Assembly (NCBI RefSeq): GCF_034259205.1 | Contig: NZ_CP139487.1 | Coordinates: 2,604,001-2,668,000, forward strand | Origin: Peredibacter starrii | Lineage (GTDB): Bacteria; Bdellovibrionota; Bacteriovoracia; Bacteriovoracales; Bacteriovoracaceae | Direction of reading: 5' to 3' | DNA length: 64,000 bases | Shown here: piece after piece, positions 17,350-26,850 of the stretch | Layout of the letters: each line of letters opens with the position of its first letter | Numbering within the stretch: the first letter of the stretch is position 1 | Translations under genes and position numbers: made by a program | Notes under the pieces: generated by a model | What the model was told of the DNA's origin: nothing | Database searches by the model: none | Seen by the model: only the letters and a program-made list of their open reading frames with translations

Positions 17350-20300
17350 AGTTCGAAACATCGCCTCACTTAAGGGTGAGCAGGAAGTAAATTTCCAGGA
17401 GATTCAGTCTCACAGTTCGCTGTTTGCCATCACCGGTGAAACGGGTTCCGGCAAATCTTCTATTTTAAATTCAATTGGCCTTGCTCTCTATGGGCAGATC
17501 TATAAAAAGAACGTCACACAACTAGACGTGGTCACTCTGGGCGAGAAAGATGGTTCGATTGAACTCATTTTTCAAGTTAAGGGCAAATACTATCTGGCTG
17601 ACTGGCGTGCACGAGTAAGAAAACAAAATGGTGAGCCCTATTCGACTCCACAGACTCCAACACGAAACCTTTACACGTTAGAAGGTCCGGATTTTGAGAG
17701 TGCTAAAAACATTGCCACGGTTAATACCACTGAACTTCTAAATCTCGACTTCGATCAGTTCTGTAAGTGCATCATCTTAAACCAAGGTGAGTTTGCAAAG
17801 TTTCTCACAAGTTCATTTACCGACCGTAAGGAAATTCTGGAGAAGCTTTATCCAGGTGAAATGCTCGAAAGCATGGGCAGAGAACTAAAATCGGAAATTG
17901 ATCAGCTTCAGAAGGCCAAGAGTGACATCGAAATCGAACGTGAGGCCCTGAAAGGTGACGGGCTTACCGGAGATAATTTAAAAGAACAGAAGGAATCCCT
18001 GGAATCTGAATTAAAGATTCTCGAAGGGACCTTTAAACATATTGAAGAGCTGGACTATCACTTTGTAAGTCTTACTTCTAATCATGATAAACATGGTGAG
18101 AACAATCGCAAGATTGAGACCATTAAAAAAGAGATGTCGGAACTCACCAAGAGCTACAACCTTCTCTTAAAATCTGGTCAAGAGATTCTGGAAAAAAAGG
18201 ACCTGGCACTTAAAAATCTGGAGACAAGACTTCCCGCCCTTCAGGTGCTTCTGACCAAGGAAGAAACTCTCAAGAATCTAGAAGCGCAATTAAAGCAGCT
18301 TCAAGTTAAGGCCCTGACCCATGCAAATGTAATTGAAAAGCTAACTCAAGATTCAAAAATCATTGATGAGAAAGAAGTAAGTCTTAATTCAAAATTAGAG
18401 ACCACTGAAAAAGAGTTTAACTTCTCTCTAAATGACCTCCGAGGACTTCGGAAAGAATTAGAAGAGGCCTTTGATCTATTCGCTGACAAAGAAGTTAAAG
18501 ACGAAGAGATGAAGGGCATAAAACTGCGGCTTCAGGAAATTGAACTTCAAGGCAAAGAGACCAAAAAAGAATCTGAAGGCCTAAGTGAAAAACTAAAAGC
18601 TTTTCCAGCTGATCTAAAGTCACTTGAGTCTCAAATAGAAAACAAAAAGAAAGACCTTCAAAAAGACCTGGAAAAGAAACAACGGGCCGAAGTGGCACTA
18701 GAATCACTAAAAAAGGCCATAATTGAAATTAACCAGGAAAAGGAAGTCTCTGATCGTCGCATCGAAACTCTCCTTGCCCTCATAAAGAAAACAGAATTAG
18801 AACTCATTCCAATTGAAACCACCTTGAAGCTTCAGGAAGTTCTTTCGGCAAGTCTCATCTGTGTGGATCACGCTCTTACCTCTTCCAAAGAAAGCTGTCC
18901 GGTGTGTGAACAATTTGTTCCACATAAGCGTCTGGAAGAGCTCAAGGCCAACCTCACAAAAACGGATCTTAAAGAAATCGAAACGAGAGGTCGTGAGCTT
19001 AATCTCCTTCTTCTCAAGAGCCGTGAAGAAGAAAGAATTCTGTCTGAGAAGAAGAACACACTTACGATTCAGACTGAAATGCGCCAGAAAGAAATGACTG
19101 AACACACTGTGGAAGCGGCCAAAACGCTACCTTCACTTGAATCTTTGGATAAGGAACTGGCCGATATTAAGAAGCAGGTTTGGGATTTCGATAATCTTCA
19201 AAAAGAGCATCTTAAACTAGAAACAGAACTTAAGAAGTCTCGTGAGCAATATGGCGCTTTAAAGCTTGATCTTCAGAAGAAAGAACAAGTTCTTGCCGTG
19301 ACTCAAGAAAAACTCAGCGTTCTTGAAAGCAAAACTAAGAATCTCGTAACTGAATTCAATAAGGACAATATTCGCGACCTTAAAAAGGATCTTCGTCTAC
19401 TCGCCTCATACCTTGAAGCAGAGGCCGAACTTCAAAAGTGTCGTCAGGAAAAAGAACATATTTCTCTTCAGCTTAAAGATAAGACTTTTGAGAAAACTCA
19501 ACTCGAAGTGGAGCTTAAGCGCCTGAGTGAAGAGGCCTCCATTCTCAAAACGACTCTCCAAACTGAACTTCAAGGGAAACTTGCCAAGGACCTGATTCAG
19601 GAGCTGAATGCAGTTGCCAAGAAAGCGCAGGAAGACTGGGCCCAGCAAGAGCAAAATCAGCGTAAGCAGGAACTTCAATTAAAAGAATTCCAGAGTCGTA
19701 TGTATGAGCTGGATAAGCTCACAAAAGACTATGACCTTCATTTCTCGCAGGAGCTGCATCAGATTCGTGAGAAGGCCAAGACACTTAGTATCTCTGAAGA
19801 GACCCTCGCCACCCTGATTGGTCACCTGGCAAACTTAAGTCTCACCCTCGAAAGCGAGAAGGTTCTTTTCATCCCGATTTCTGAGAGTCTTAAAACTCAA
19901 AAAGATCATTATAAAAACGCCGTTAACGAATGCCGCATGAAGTTTGCCAGTGTGCGTGCGCGACTTGAAGACTGGGAAAAGCTTCAGGACAAAATCCTTC
20001 TTCTGAATCTTAAAGCTAAAGACATTCAGGAAAAGCTCGATCGTCGTGGGCGCTTGAGTGAAGTCTTAGGTAAAGATGAACTCCGTACGTTTGTGCTCTC
20101 TCTCGTTGAAGAGAATTTGATCGAACAAACCAATCAGGAACTTCAAAAACTATGTCAGGGCCGTTACGAGATCCTGCATCAGTCACGCCGTATGAAACTC
20201 ACTCCAGAGTTTTATATTATGGATAAGTTCCGCGAAGGAAATCTCAGAAAGGTCTCCACTCTCTCTGGTGGTGAGACCTTTATGGTGTCACTTGCCATGG

Positions 20301-20548
20301 CATTGGGCCTGGCCGAAATGACTCGTGGCCAAGCAGAGATTGATTCACTCTTTATCGATGAAGGCTTCGGTACTCTTGATCAGGAATCTCTTGAAGACGT
20401 ACTCGATATGCTTCAACAAATTCAGACTCGCGGACTCATGGTAGGCATTATCTCTCACATTAAGTCACTTACGAGCGCCATTCCAGTGAATCTTGTCTTG
20501 AGTAAGAAGCAAGATGGAACATCATCTGTTTCGATTAAGATGAATTAA
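17330..20548 (+). CDS. sbcC: DNA repair ATPase SbcC (Rad50 family)
   Basis: A 1072-residue SMC-like ATPase. Walker A GETGSGKSSIL lies at about 36, a long coiled coil occupies about 180-900 and a zinc hook CPVC (C523, C526) marks its midpoint. The ABC signature STLSGGETF, Walker B SLFIDEGFGTLD and a switch histidine in GIISHIKSL lie near the C-terminus. The hook dimerises two SbcC arms through zinc. It starts inside sbcD, so the pair is co-translated. Convergent with the CAP lipoprotein gene (four-base 3' overlap). Confidence 0.97.
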   Translation: MRLIRLRVRNIASLKGEQEVNFQEIQSHSSLFAITGETGSGKSSILNSIGLALYGQIYKKNVTQLDVVTLGEKDGSIELIFQVKGKYYLADWRARVRKQNGEPYSTPQTPTRNLYTLEGPDFESAKNIATVNTTELLNLDFDQFCKCIILNQGEFAKFLTSSFTDRKEILEKLYPGEMLESMGRELKSEIDQLQKAKSDIEIEREALKGDGLTGDNLKEQKESLESELKILEGTFKHIEELDYHFVSLTSNHDKHGENNRKIETIKKEMSELTKSYNLLLKSGQEILEKKDLALKNLETRLPALQVLLTKEETLKNLEAQLKQLQVKALTHANVIEKLTQDSKIIDEKEVSLNSKLETTEKEFNFSLNDLRGLRKELEEAFDLFADKEVKDEEMKGIKLRLQEIELQGKETKKESEGLSEKLKAFPADLKSLESQIENKKKDLQKDLEKKQRAEVALESLKKAIIEINQEKEVSDRRIETLLALIKKTELELIPIETTLKLQEVLSASLICVDHALTSSKESCPVCEQFVPHKRLEELKANLTKTDLKEIETRGRELNLLLLKSREEERILSEKKNTLTIQTEMRQKEMTEHTVEAAKTLPSLESLDKELADIKKQVWDFDNLQKEHLKLETELKKSREQYGALKLDLQKKEQVLAVTQEKLSVLESKTKNLVTEFNKDNIRDLKKDLRLLASYLEAEAELQKCRQEKEHISLQLKDKTFEKTQLEVELKRLSEEASILKTTLQTELQGKLAKDLIQELNAVAKKAQEDWAQQEQNQRKQELQLKEFQSRMYELDKLTKDYDLHFSQELHQIREKAKTLSISEETLATLIGHLANLSLTLESEKVLFIPISESLKTQKDHYKNAVNECRMKFASVRARLEDWEKLQDKILLLNLKAKDIQEKLDRRGRLSEVLGKDELRTFVLSLVEENLIEQTNQELQKLCQGRYEILHQSRRMKLTPEFYIMDKFREGNLRKVSTLSGGETFMVSLAMALGLAEMTRGQAEIDSLFIDEGFGTLDQESLEDVLDMLQQIQTRGLMVGIISHIKSLTSAIPVNLVLSKKQDGTSSVSIKMN

Positions 20549-21045
20549 GGCACTTCTAAAAAGATCTGAACCCAAAACTCATTACCACTAGCATCCTTTG
20601 CGAGACCTATCGCAGAATGAGTAAATTTTGTACTCATGAGTCTCGTGCGACTAGAATCACTCTTCGCCCATAGAGCAAAAAGTTCTTCAGGAGTATCGGG
20701 TCCTCGGGCCACCATCTCCCCGCAACTGACTCCTTGTCCCATGGCAGTCTTGATTCGAGCGCATCTTTCTTCATTTCCAGAAGTACCAAAGGGAGTTAGA
20801 CCTTTCGCCATATTCTCTGCGTGCTTTGTGGCCTCGGCCTCAATTGCGTCAGAATCGATAAATGCCGGAAGTCCCAGGTTTCCACGGTTAACATTCACAA
20901 TATCCATGTACTCGGCACCCATCGCACCAAGAGAAGAAAGACCACCGGTGCTGATATTTAGGTATGAATCAAGTGGATTGAAATCATTGGTGGTGGGAGT
21001 TTTACACGCTACGAGGAAGAAAAGTGAGAGAATTAAAATTTTCAT
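20545..21045 (-). CDS. CAP-domain (SCP/PR1-like) lipoprotein
   Basis: A 166-residue protein starting at the ATG at 21045 (the longer frame adds seven residues before the signal). The signal MKILILSLFFLVACK has a lipobox ending in cysteine, so it is likely a lipoprotein. The CAP core includes HAENMAKG, GEMVARG, LFALWAKSDS, FTHSAIGLAKD and a terminal EFWVQIFL strand. One of the paired CAP-tetrad histidines is present in each expected place (HAEN, THSAIG). Bacterial CAP proteins act at the envelope, but no enzymatic role is established. Confidence 0.8.
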   Translation of the reverse strand: MKILILSLFFLVACKTPTTNDFNPLDSYLNISTGGLSSLGAMGAEYMDIVNVNRGNLGLPAFIDSDAIEAEATKHAENMAKGLTPFGTSGNEERCARIKTAMGQGVSCGEMVARGPDTPEELFALWAKSDSSRTRLMSTKFTHSAIGLAKDASGNEFWVQIFLEVP

Positions 21046-21171
21046 TTCCACATTCTGTCTTAACAACCAGGAGTGTCATAAGAGCAAATTTCACCGGAAT
21101 AAAATTCACATCCGGCCTTTATCATCCTAGACTAAATCAAAGCCCCACACTCAAGTAATCTAAGGAATGCT

Positions 21172-22407
21172 ATGAAAAAGTTGGCCCTCGTTTTAACACT
21201 TATTACTGGTACTGCCTTCGCTCATGTTCCTCTTCATCTTGATTTAGAGATGACCTCAGCTGAATATGAATCACTCCTAAAGGCCCAGGAAGAAAATAAA
21301 AAGTTACCGACCAAGCGTGATGATCCTGCGATTACCTCAACTATTAAGCTTGGTGCACGCTTGAGTAAGTGGATCGCACTCATTAATGAAAATCGCTCAG
21401 TTGAATCGGCCATTCGCCTAACTTCTCCGACAACTCGTCGTGGGATTCCCATTGATAAACCCAATGTCTACTCACCTTCCATCATTGCTAAAGAAGTAGC
21501 ACAAACACTAGAGGCGATGCCGGGCCCAATGAGAGAAGTCATCGCAGGAAATGGTGATCTTCCTACCACAACAACTCTGGATGATGAGACCTTCATTCTT
21601 CATGCTCGCAAGCTTGATCGCAATTACCAAAGTGCTGCCCGCTACAAATCTGTAGACTCCTACCGAAGTGAATACAAAAGAGCGGCTGCCCAGGATGTGC
21701 GTGGTTACTATTATCTGACTCAAAATAAGATCGGCGCGGAAGAACTAAAAGATGTGGCGCAAATTCCGGGTGAAAAACTTCCGGAAATCAAAGATGCTCT
21801 ATATAAGATCTGTCGTAATACTCCGGGGACATCTCAAAGAAGTTGTGAGAAGGCCCTCGACCGTGCCTTTAAAAACAATACACTTCCTGAGTATTACTCT
21901 AACTACTTCGCCAAGGCCCAGAAGAACTGGGACGACTTCTTCCTGATCCCATCTGGTGGACGCCGATCAGACATCAAGTGGTACGGAACATATGCTGTAG
22001 TTCCTTTCAACACGCCGGAGATTCCGAAATTTATTCCTTACCTTCAGAACAATATTGAAGATGAATTCCGTTGGGCGGACTGGTCACTTAAAATGGAATT
22101 CGGTTCGTTCAGAAACGGCCCACGTCTTAAGTTTGAACCAGGAGTGGTTCCCCATGTGAATGGTCTCGGTGGAAATGAAATCGTCATGGATTCAAATCAG
22201 CCGATTGAAGAGTATGAATCTCAATGGACCATCCGACATGAGTTCGGTCACGTGCTGGGTCTTCCGGATTGTTACCACGAATTTTATGATGAGGGCCTGG
22301 AGGCCTACGTAAACTACCAGTTGGATATCACGGATCTTATGTGCTCACGTGCCGGAGATATGAAAGAGCGCATTTACCTGGAGCTTAAGAAGGCCTACGA
22401 CCGTTAA
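21172..22407 (+). CDS. Secreted metzincin-like zinc protease
   Basis: A 411-residue protein with signal peptide 1-17 (cleavage after AFA). Near the C-terminus is HEFGHVLGLPD: H356, E357, H360 and D366 form the extended HExxHxxGxxD zinc site of a metzincin, the aspartate replacing the third histidine. TDLMCSR about 35 residues later supplies a Met-turn methionine. The 330 residues before it do not match a family I can name. A four-base 3' overlap meets the membrane-anchored hypothetical on the other strand. Fits a secreted predatory or scavenging hydrolase; substrate unknown. Confidence 0.7.
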   Translation: MKKLALVLTLITGTAFAHVPLHLDLEMTSAEYESLLKAQEENKKLPTKRDDPAITSTIKLGARLSKWIALINENRSVESAIRLTSPTTRRGIPIDKPNVYSPSIIAKEVAQTLEAMPGPMREVIAGNGDLPTTTTLDDETFILHARKLDRNYQSAARYKSVDSYRSEYKRAAAQDVRGYYYLTQNKIGAEELKDVAQIPGEKLPEIKDALYKICRNTPGTSQRSCEKALDRAFKNNTLPEYYSNYFAKAQKNWDDFFLIPSGGRRSDIKWYGTYAVVPFNTPEIPKFIPYLQNNIEDEFRWADWSLKMEFGSFRNGPRLKFEPGVVPHVNGLGGNEIVMDSNQPIEEYESQWTIRHEFGHVLGLPDCYHEFYDEGLEAYVNYQLDITDLMCSRAGDMKERIYLELKKAYDR

Positions 22408-23132
22408 TCCGCGAAGTAGGCATTAAAGCGAACCAAAAGTTTTTCGCGAATTTCTGGATCATTGTTTACCTGAAGGCTCTCAGAGATGAATTCCTCTGCT
22501 TCGGCCTTTGAGGTACCGCTGTTTTTTAACATGATCATTGCTGTAGTAATATTCAGTGAGTCCGGTGAGAAGTTGCCTTCCGAATCCAAGACGACGTTTC
22601 TCACCATCTCACTTCCAAAGAAGCTCTTTTTGTCTTCACTCTCCAGATCCATGTTATTAACCAGATTGATGAGCTGACCACGTAGAAAACTTTCCTCAGG
22701 TGGAAGCTTCTTAATGACTTGTTCAATCAGGGCAAAGTTCTCGGAAGGATTTTTATTAATCTTCTCAAGTGAACGATTCAAAAGAATTCCATATTCCTCT
22801 GATCCGTCAAAGACAAGACCAATACTTATCCAGGTGGCAAGATCATCTTTATTAGGACTCTCCTCAAACAAGACACTAGTTTTCTTGTAAAGTTCATCTA
22901 CTTCCGAGTGAAGTCTCAGATTCATGAGATAGTTCTCAGGATTCAGGGAAGAAGCAGTAGCAACTGTTCGGGAAACTTCTCCCGACTTCTTTTTCTGATG
23001 CAAGTGGGCCTCTTTCTCCTTGTTCTCCATCCCGGCCACTTCGTCAGGGGTAGCCTCACCATTCAAAAAATATCCGGCAAGAATGAATCCAGTTACAAGT
23101 AAAACAATAATTGGCCATTTTCTTTTCAGCAT
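22404..23132 (-). CDS. Membrane-anchored helical hypothetical protein
   Basis: A 242-residue protein with an N-terminal membrane helix (residues about 6-24), a polar linker and an all-helical, probably periplasmic domain with repeated acidic motifs. It begins two bases after the C39-like peptidase gene stop on the same strand. That arrangement recalls membrane-anchored chaperones or immunity/inhibitor proteins encoded with a secreted hydrolase, but no sequence family was recognised. Confidence 0.55.
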   Translation of the reverse strand: MLKRKWPIIVLLVTGFILAGYFLNGEATPDEVAGMENKEKEAHLHQKKKSGEVSRTVATASSLNPENYLMNLRLHSEVDELYKKTSVLFEESPNKDDLATWISIGLVFDGSEEYGILLNRSLEKINKNPSENFALIEQVIKKLPPEESFLRGQLINLVNNMDLESEDKKSFFGSEMVRNVVLDSEGNFSPDSLNITTAMIMLKNSGTSKAEAEEFISESLQVNNDPEIREKLLVRFNAYFAD

Positions 23133-23134
23133 AG

Positions 23135-24583
23135 TTACTTCTTCAAATATTGAGTTGTGGAATAGTTAAAGCCCCTGAATGAACCGAGATTTACATGACG
23201 ATATCTCATTGTATCGAGAACGGGTTCAACATTGCCCCCCTTCGCCATACTTATCTTTCTGGTTGCAGGAACAAGATTATCTTTCATATAGCCCATTTCC
23301 CCATTCACATAGGAGAGCATGCTTCCGTTTCTCATGAAGCCAGGGACATTAACTCCAGAAGTGATTTTTATGTTATAAATTCTTCCCCATGGATCGTAAA
23401 TTTTAACATAACCATCTTCAATACCATTCACGCTCATTGCATGACTTCCACCCAGAGACTGGTAAGGCGTTTTATCATCACATTTGAAAGACGCCTCATA
23501 AATATCACGTGTTGCATTCTGCTCAATGAGTTTAACCGTATAGTCGCATTTTTGACGATAAGTCACCGCAGACAGGGTCGTTACATGTTTACCCTTAGTG
23601 AGTTTAGAAATGAGATTACTTAAGGTAACTTCTTCCTTAAACATCTTAAAGAAATCTCTGCGTACCTCACCCAGGTAGAGGGCCTTGTTGAGATTTCGGA
23701 TCGACGGATCAACACGCTCAAAAACTTTCCGCATACCCGTCTCAGGTACTGACCCACCTTTCTTCCAATCGACGCTCATCGTATTTCCGAGATTATAAAC
23801 CATGTCACCAAACATCGCCGTGCGCTCATTCATTGAATGAAGGCCAATTTCTTTTGAAGAAAGAGATAGTGAATTCTTTTTCCAGAGAAACGAGTCTTCA
23901 TAGATTTCATTTTCTTCATCGATGATAGATCCCAAGAAAGACATAGTCGTTGCTACGGGCCCGCACCAGCCGGCATCACGAGTGATAGAAGGATCTCTTG
24001 TAACGTTTGCAATGTATTTGGCAAGCTCAGGTGAGGATTGATTTAAGAGAGGCGTAGAAGGATTTACACAGAACTTTGTTTTGGAGTAGTTGCAATCAGG
24101 AGATTGCTTCTTCCCTTGCGCATATGTCTTATACTCTGCCTCGGAATAACACTTGGTCAGTGATAAAGCGAGTGCACTGGTTGCAGGTGATGAGACCTCG
24201 ATGTTTTTGGTCGTTGCTTTGAAGCTCGTACTGGTTGTCGCTTTGTTCTCAAGAACAGCAATGATACTCATGGGCCCTGCCACACCAAGACCATGCAAGT
24301 TCATAGTGTAACCACAGTTCGGCACTCTAATATAGTACTGGTGGGCAAAGGATCTGCACCGGGTAACACTGTCAGCTGCCAGAGGTGCAGAGGATTCGGC
24401 AATTTTCACAAAGCTCTTATTCTCAGACACGCTATAGATTGTACATTTTCGGGTTTCATAATATTTTTGCGGCGTCTTCACAAAAACCGGTTGATTAGAA
24501 GTAGAGGTGAAGTTCTGAAACATAACTAAGAGGACCGGCACCGAGAGTGTCAAAGTGCTAACGACCAGAGCTTTTCTTTTCAT
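23135..24583 (-). CDS. Secreted C39-like cysteine peptidase
   Basis: A 482-residue protein with an uncleaved or weak signal anchor at residues 5-24. The second half carries a papain-fold triad in C39 order: C207 in GWCGPVA, H381 in GGSHAMSV and D397 in YDPWG. Residues 25-195 contain several cysteines and no recognised domain. AGGTC precedes the ATG. It heads a two-gene unit with a membrane-anchored helical protein. No double-glycine leader or ABC exporter lies nearby, so it is more likely a free secreted peptidase than a bacteriocin-processing domain. Confidence 0.65.
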   Translation of the reverse strand: MKRKALVVSTLTLSVPVLLVMFQNFTSTSNQPVFVKTPQKYYETRKCTIYSVSENKSFVKIAESSAPLAADSVTRCRSFAHQYYIRVPNCGYTMNLHGLGVAGPMSIIAVLENKATTSTSFKATTKNIEVSSPATSALALSLTKCYSEAEYKTYAQGKKQSPDCNYSKTKFCVNPSTPLLNQSSPELAKYIANVTRDPSITRDAGWCGPVATTMSFLGSIIDEENEIYEDSFLWKKNSLSLSSKEIGLHSMNERTAMFGDMVYNLGNTMSVDWKKGGSVPETGMRKVFERVDPSIRNLNKALYLGEVRRDFFKMFKEEVTLSNLISKLTKGKHVTTLSAVTYRQKCDYTVKLIEQNATRDIYEASFKCDDKTPYQSLGGSHAMSVNGIEDGYVKIYDPWGRIYNIKITSGVNVPGFMRNGSMLSYVNGEMGYMKDNLVPATRKISMAKGGNVEPVLDTMRYRHVNLGSFRGFNYSTTQYLKK

Positions 24584-24783
24584 GTACGACCTGACCTTGA
24601 TAAGATTGAACTTCTCATCGGTATTTTATCTGAGCACGAGAGTCCTCTAGGATCTGAGAAGAATTAAGTGCTTTATTGCGTACTTACACGGAATTACCTA
24701 AGAAAAAGTGCCAAGATAATGGGTCAGAGGACAGGGCCATAGCTCGCAAGATCCTATAGATTTTTCAGACTTAAATCAATCGC

Positions 24784-24807
24784 AAGACCCTTTGAATAAA
24801 GGGTCTT
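24784..24807 (+). promoter_or_regulatory. Hairpin in the leader of the M28 peptidase gene
   Basis: Perfect 10-base arms AAGACCCTTT / AAAGGGTCTT with loop GAAT end 12 bases before the ATG. The only purine-rich ribosome-site candidate (AAAGGG) lies inside the right arm, so folding could limit translation. Confidence 0.5.
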
Positions 24808-24819
24808 ATATTTCGGGCC

Positions 24820-25791
24820 ATGAAACTCATCTCCCTCCTCTCACTATTCATTATGGGTCTCTCAGCGTTCGCTCATGACGACCGTGACTGGCGTACAGAG
24901 TACTTGTCTTACTTATACCTTGATTATCAATTCCCACAATCAGTAGAAGAGCCTAAGTTTCGAATTAATGTTCCTTTCTATAAAGAGAAGCTCGCCGTCC
25001 TCACAGGCATGTCTCCCGTACCTGGAACTCAAGAAAAAATCCTCGAGAGAAAAAGCATTAAGAGACTCGATCTGGCCCGTACATTTCTGAAGAACGAATT
25101 TGAGTCACTGGGATTTAAAGTTAATCTTCACTACTTCGGTAACGGCACCAACATAATTGCCGAAAAACTTGGAACAAAATCTCCCGAGAAAATTCTTATT
25201 GTATCGGCCCATATTGATTCAGTCGGAAACGCCGGTGCCAATGATGATGGAACAGGTGTTATTGGCATGCTTGCCATTGCTAAAGAGCTCTCAAAAAAAA
25301 CCTATGACTACACCATTCGTTTTGTAGGATTTGATCGAGAAGAAAAAGGCATGGCCGGTTCGGAAGTGTATGCGGCGACTCTCCAGAATAAGTCAGACAT
25401 CATCGGGAACATTAACCTTGAGATGCTGGGTCACAACTCTAAAAAAGATGGTGCATTCCATATCATTGATTGTGATTCCATCTTATTCGCCAATCGTGCT
25501 CCTAAATATGGCTCTGATAAACTATCGGCAGTGATGAAAGAAGTGATTATATCACTAAAGCTTGATCTTACAGTCGTCCGTACTTGTACGGGACGCAGTG
25601 ACCATGCTTCTTTCTGGAAGAACAAAATGCCAGCAATTGTGATCTCTGAGAATTTCTTTGGCGGAGACCCGGACCCCTGCTATCACGCTTCTTGTGACGT
25701 GATGGATGAACGAATCAACTACCCTTACATTCAGAAGATTCTTGAAGCGACACTTAGTACGGTTGAAATTTTAATCAGTGCTGAGAAATAG
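24820..25791 (+). CDS. Secreted M28-family metallopeptidase (aminopeptidase-like)
   Basis: A 323-residue protein with signal peptide 1-18 (cleavage after AFA). The M28 two-zinc set is visible in order: SAHIDS (H, D), the bridging aspartate of GANDDGTG, DREEKG (catalytic and metal glutamates), INLEMLGHN, and late HASFW / YHASCD histidines. Members remove N-terminal residues or process glutaminyl peptides outside the cytoplasm. It lacks a normal Shine-Dalgarno and has a leader hairpin. Its last 17 bases overlap the convergent histidine kinase gene. Confidence 0.9.
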   Translation: MKLISLLSLFIMGLSAFAHDDRDWRTEYLSYLYLDYQFPQSVEEPKFRINVPFYKEKLAVLTGMSPVPGTQEKILERKSIKRLDLARTFLKNEFESLGFKVNLHYFGNGTNIIAEKLGTKSPEKILIVSAHIDSVGNAGANDDGTGVIGMLAIAKELSKKTYDYTIRFVGFDREEKGMAGSEVYAATLQNKSDIIGNINLEMLGHNSKKDGAFHIIDCDSILFANRAPKYGSDKLSAVMKEVIISLKLDLTVVRTCTGRSDHASFWKNKMPAIVISENFFGGDPDPCYHASCDVMDERINYPYIQKILEATLSTVEILISAEK

Positions 25792-26848
25792 GAAATTCCA
25801 CGACGAAGGTAGTTCTGGACGCCTTTTCACAAAGAACAATCGTCCCTTTGTGAGAATCAATAATATTGCGACTGATACTTAGACCAAGGCCCGTACCTTC
25901 ACCCAATGGCTTCGTCGTAAAGAATGGTTCCATAATCTTGGCCCGGATTTCAGGAGCAATGGCCGGACCAGAATCAGAAACCTCAATGCGAACCTTCTTC
26001 CCATCGTGACTGGCAATGAGTTCGATTTCTTTTTCCTCAGAGTTTCTTACGGCATAGAAAGCATTGTTTAAAAGATTGATAAGAACCTGCGAGATCTCAA
26101 CCGGTCGGCACTCAATCATCGTGTTCTGGACCGTTTTATTAAGCTTTACACCTGAAATACGAAACTTCTCTAAACATAGAGCAAGAGAATCCTGCACGAT
26201 GAGTTCTAATTCACATTTCTCGAAATGAATTTCTTCCGAACGACGTGAAAGCTTACGTAAACTTGTGACGACGCCATTGATACGAGAAACGGTATCATTG
26301 ATCTTTTTTAGAAAAGAGCTGACCAATTTCTTATCTGGATTTGGATCATTCAGAGACTCTTCAATCGCCACTGCATTGAGGTGAATAATGGCGAGTGGAT
26401 TATTGATCTCGTGAGCAATACCTGCGGCCATTTCCCCAAGGGCAATCATCTTAGAGTTATACACCATCGTGTGCTGAGCATTTTTAATTTCGGTGATGTC
26501 CAGAATCTGAGAGATAAAGAACTTCGGACTACCATCCTTACTTCTAATCAAAGAGACACTCAAAAGGGCCCACATGGTTTTCCCATTTTTATGAAAGTAT
26601 CTTTTTTCAATTCGGTAGCTATTGATTTTCCTGTCCACCAATTGATGGAGAAGATTAAGGTCTCGCCCTAGGTCTTCTTCATGGGTAATGGTTTGAAAAT
26701 CAATATTGAGGAGTTCTTCTTCGTCGTAGCCCCATAGTTCAACGAGGGACTGATTAACTTTAAGAAACTTCCCATCGAGACTGACCAGGGCCATCCCGAT
26801 GGGAGCAAATTCAAAGGCGTTTTCGAACAGATCGAAATCGATGGTCAC
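25775..26848 (-). CDS. PAS-domain sensor histidine kinase
   Basis: A 357-residue soluble kinase: a PAS/PAC sensor (about 5-125), then the phosphoacceptor motif MAAGIAHEINNPLA and a HATPase domain with an N box (INLLNNAFYAV), G1 (EVSDSGPAI) and G2 (GEGTGLGLSIS). No membrane segment or response regulator accompanies it, so it is an orphan. It begins with GTG two bases after the asnS stop, coupling a sensory protein to a tRNA synthetase gene. Signal unknown; a small ligand in the PAS pocket is likely. Confidence 0.9.
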   Translation of the reverse strand: MTIDFDLFENAFEFAPIGMALVSLDGKFLKVNQSLVELWGYDEEELLNIDFQTITHEEDLGRDLNLLHQLVDRKINSYRIEKRYFHKNGKTMWALLSVSLIRSKDGSPKFFISQILDITEIKNAQHTMVYNSKMIALGEMAAGIAHEINNPLAIIHLNAVAIEESLNDPNPDKKLVSSFLKKINDTVSRINGVVTSLRKLSRRSEEIHFEKCELELIVQDSLALCLEKFRISGVKLNKTVQNTMIECRPVEISQVLINLLNNAFYAVRNSEEKEIELIASHDGKKVRIEVSDSGPAIAPEIRAKIMEPFFTTKPLGEGTGLGLSISRNIIDSHKGTIVLCEKASRTTFVVEFPISQH

Positions 26849-26850
26849 AA

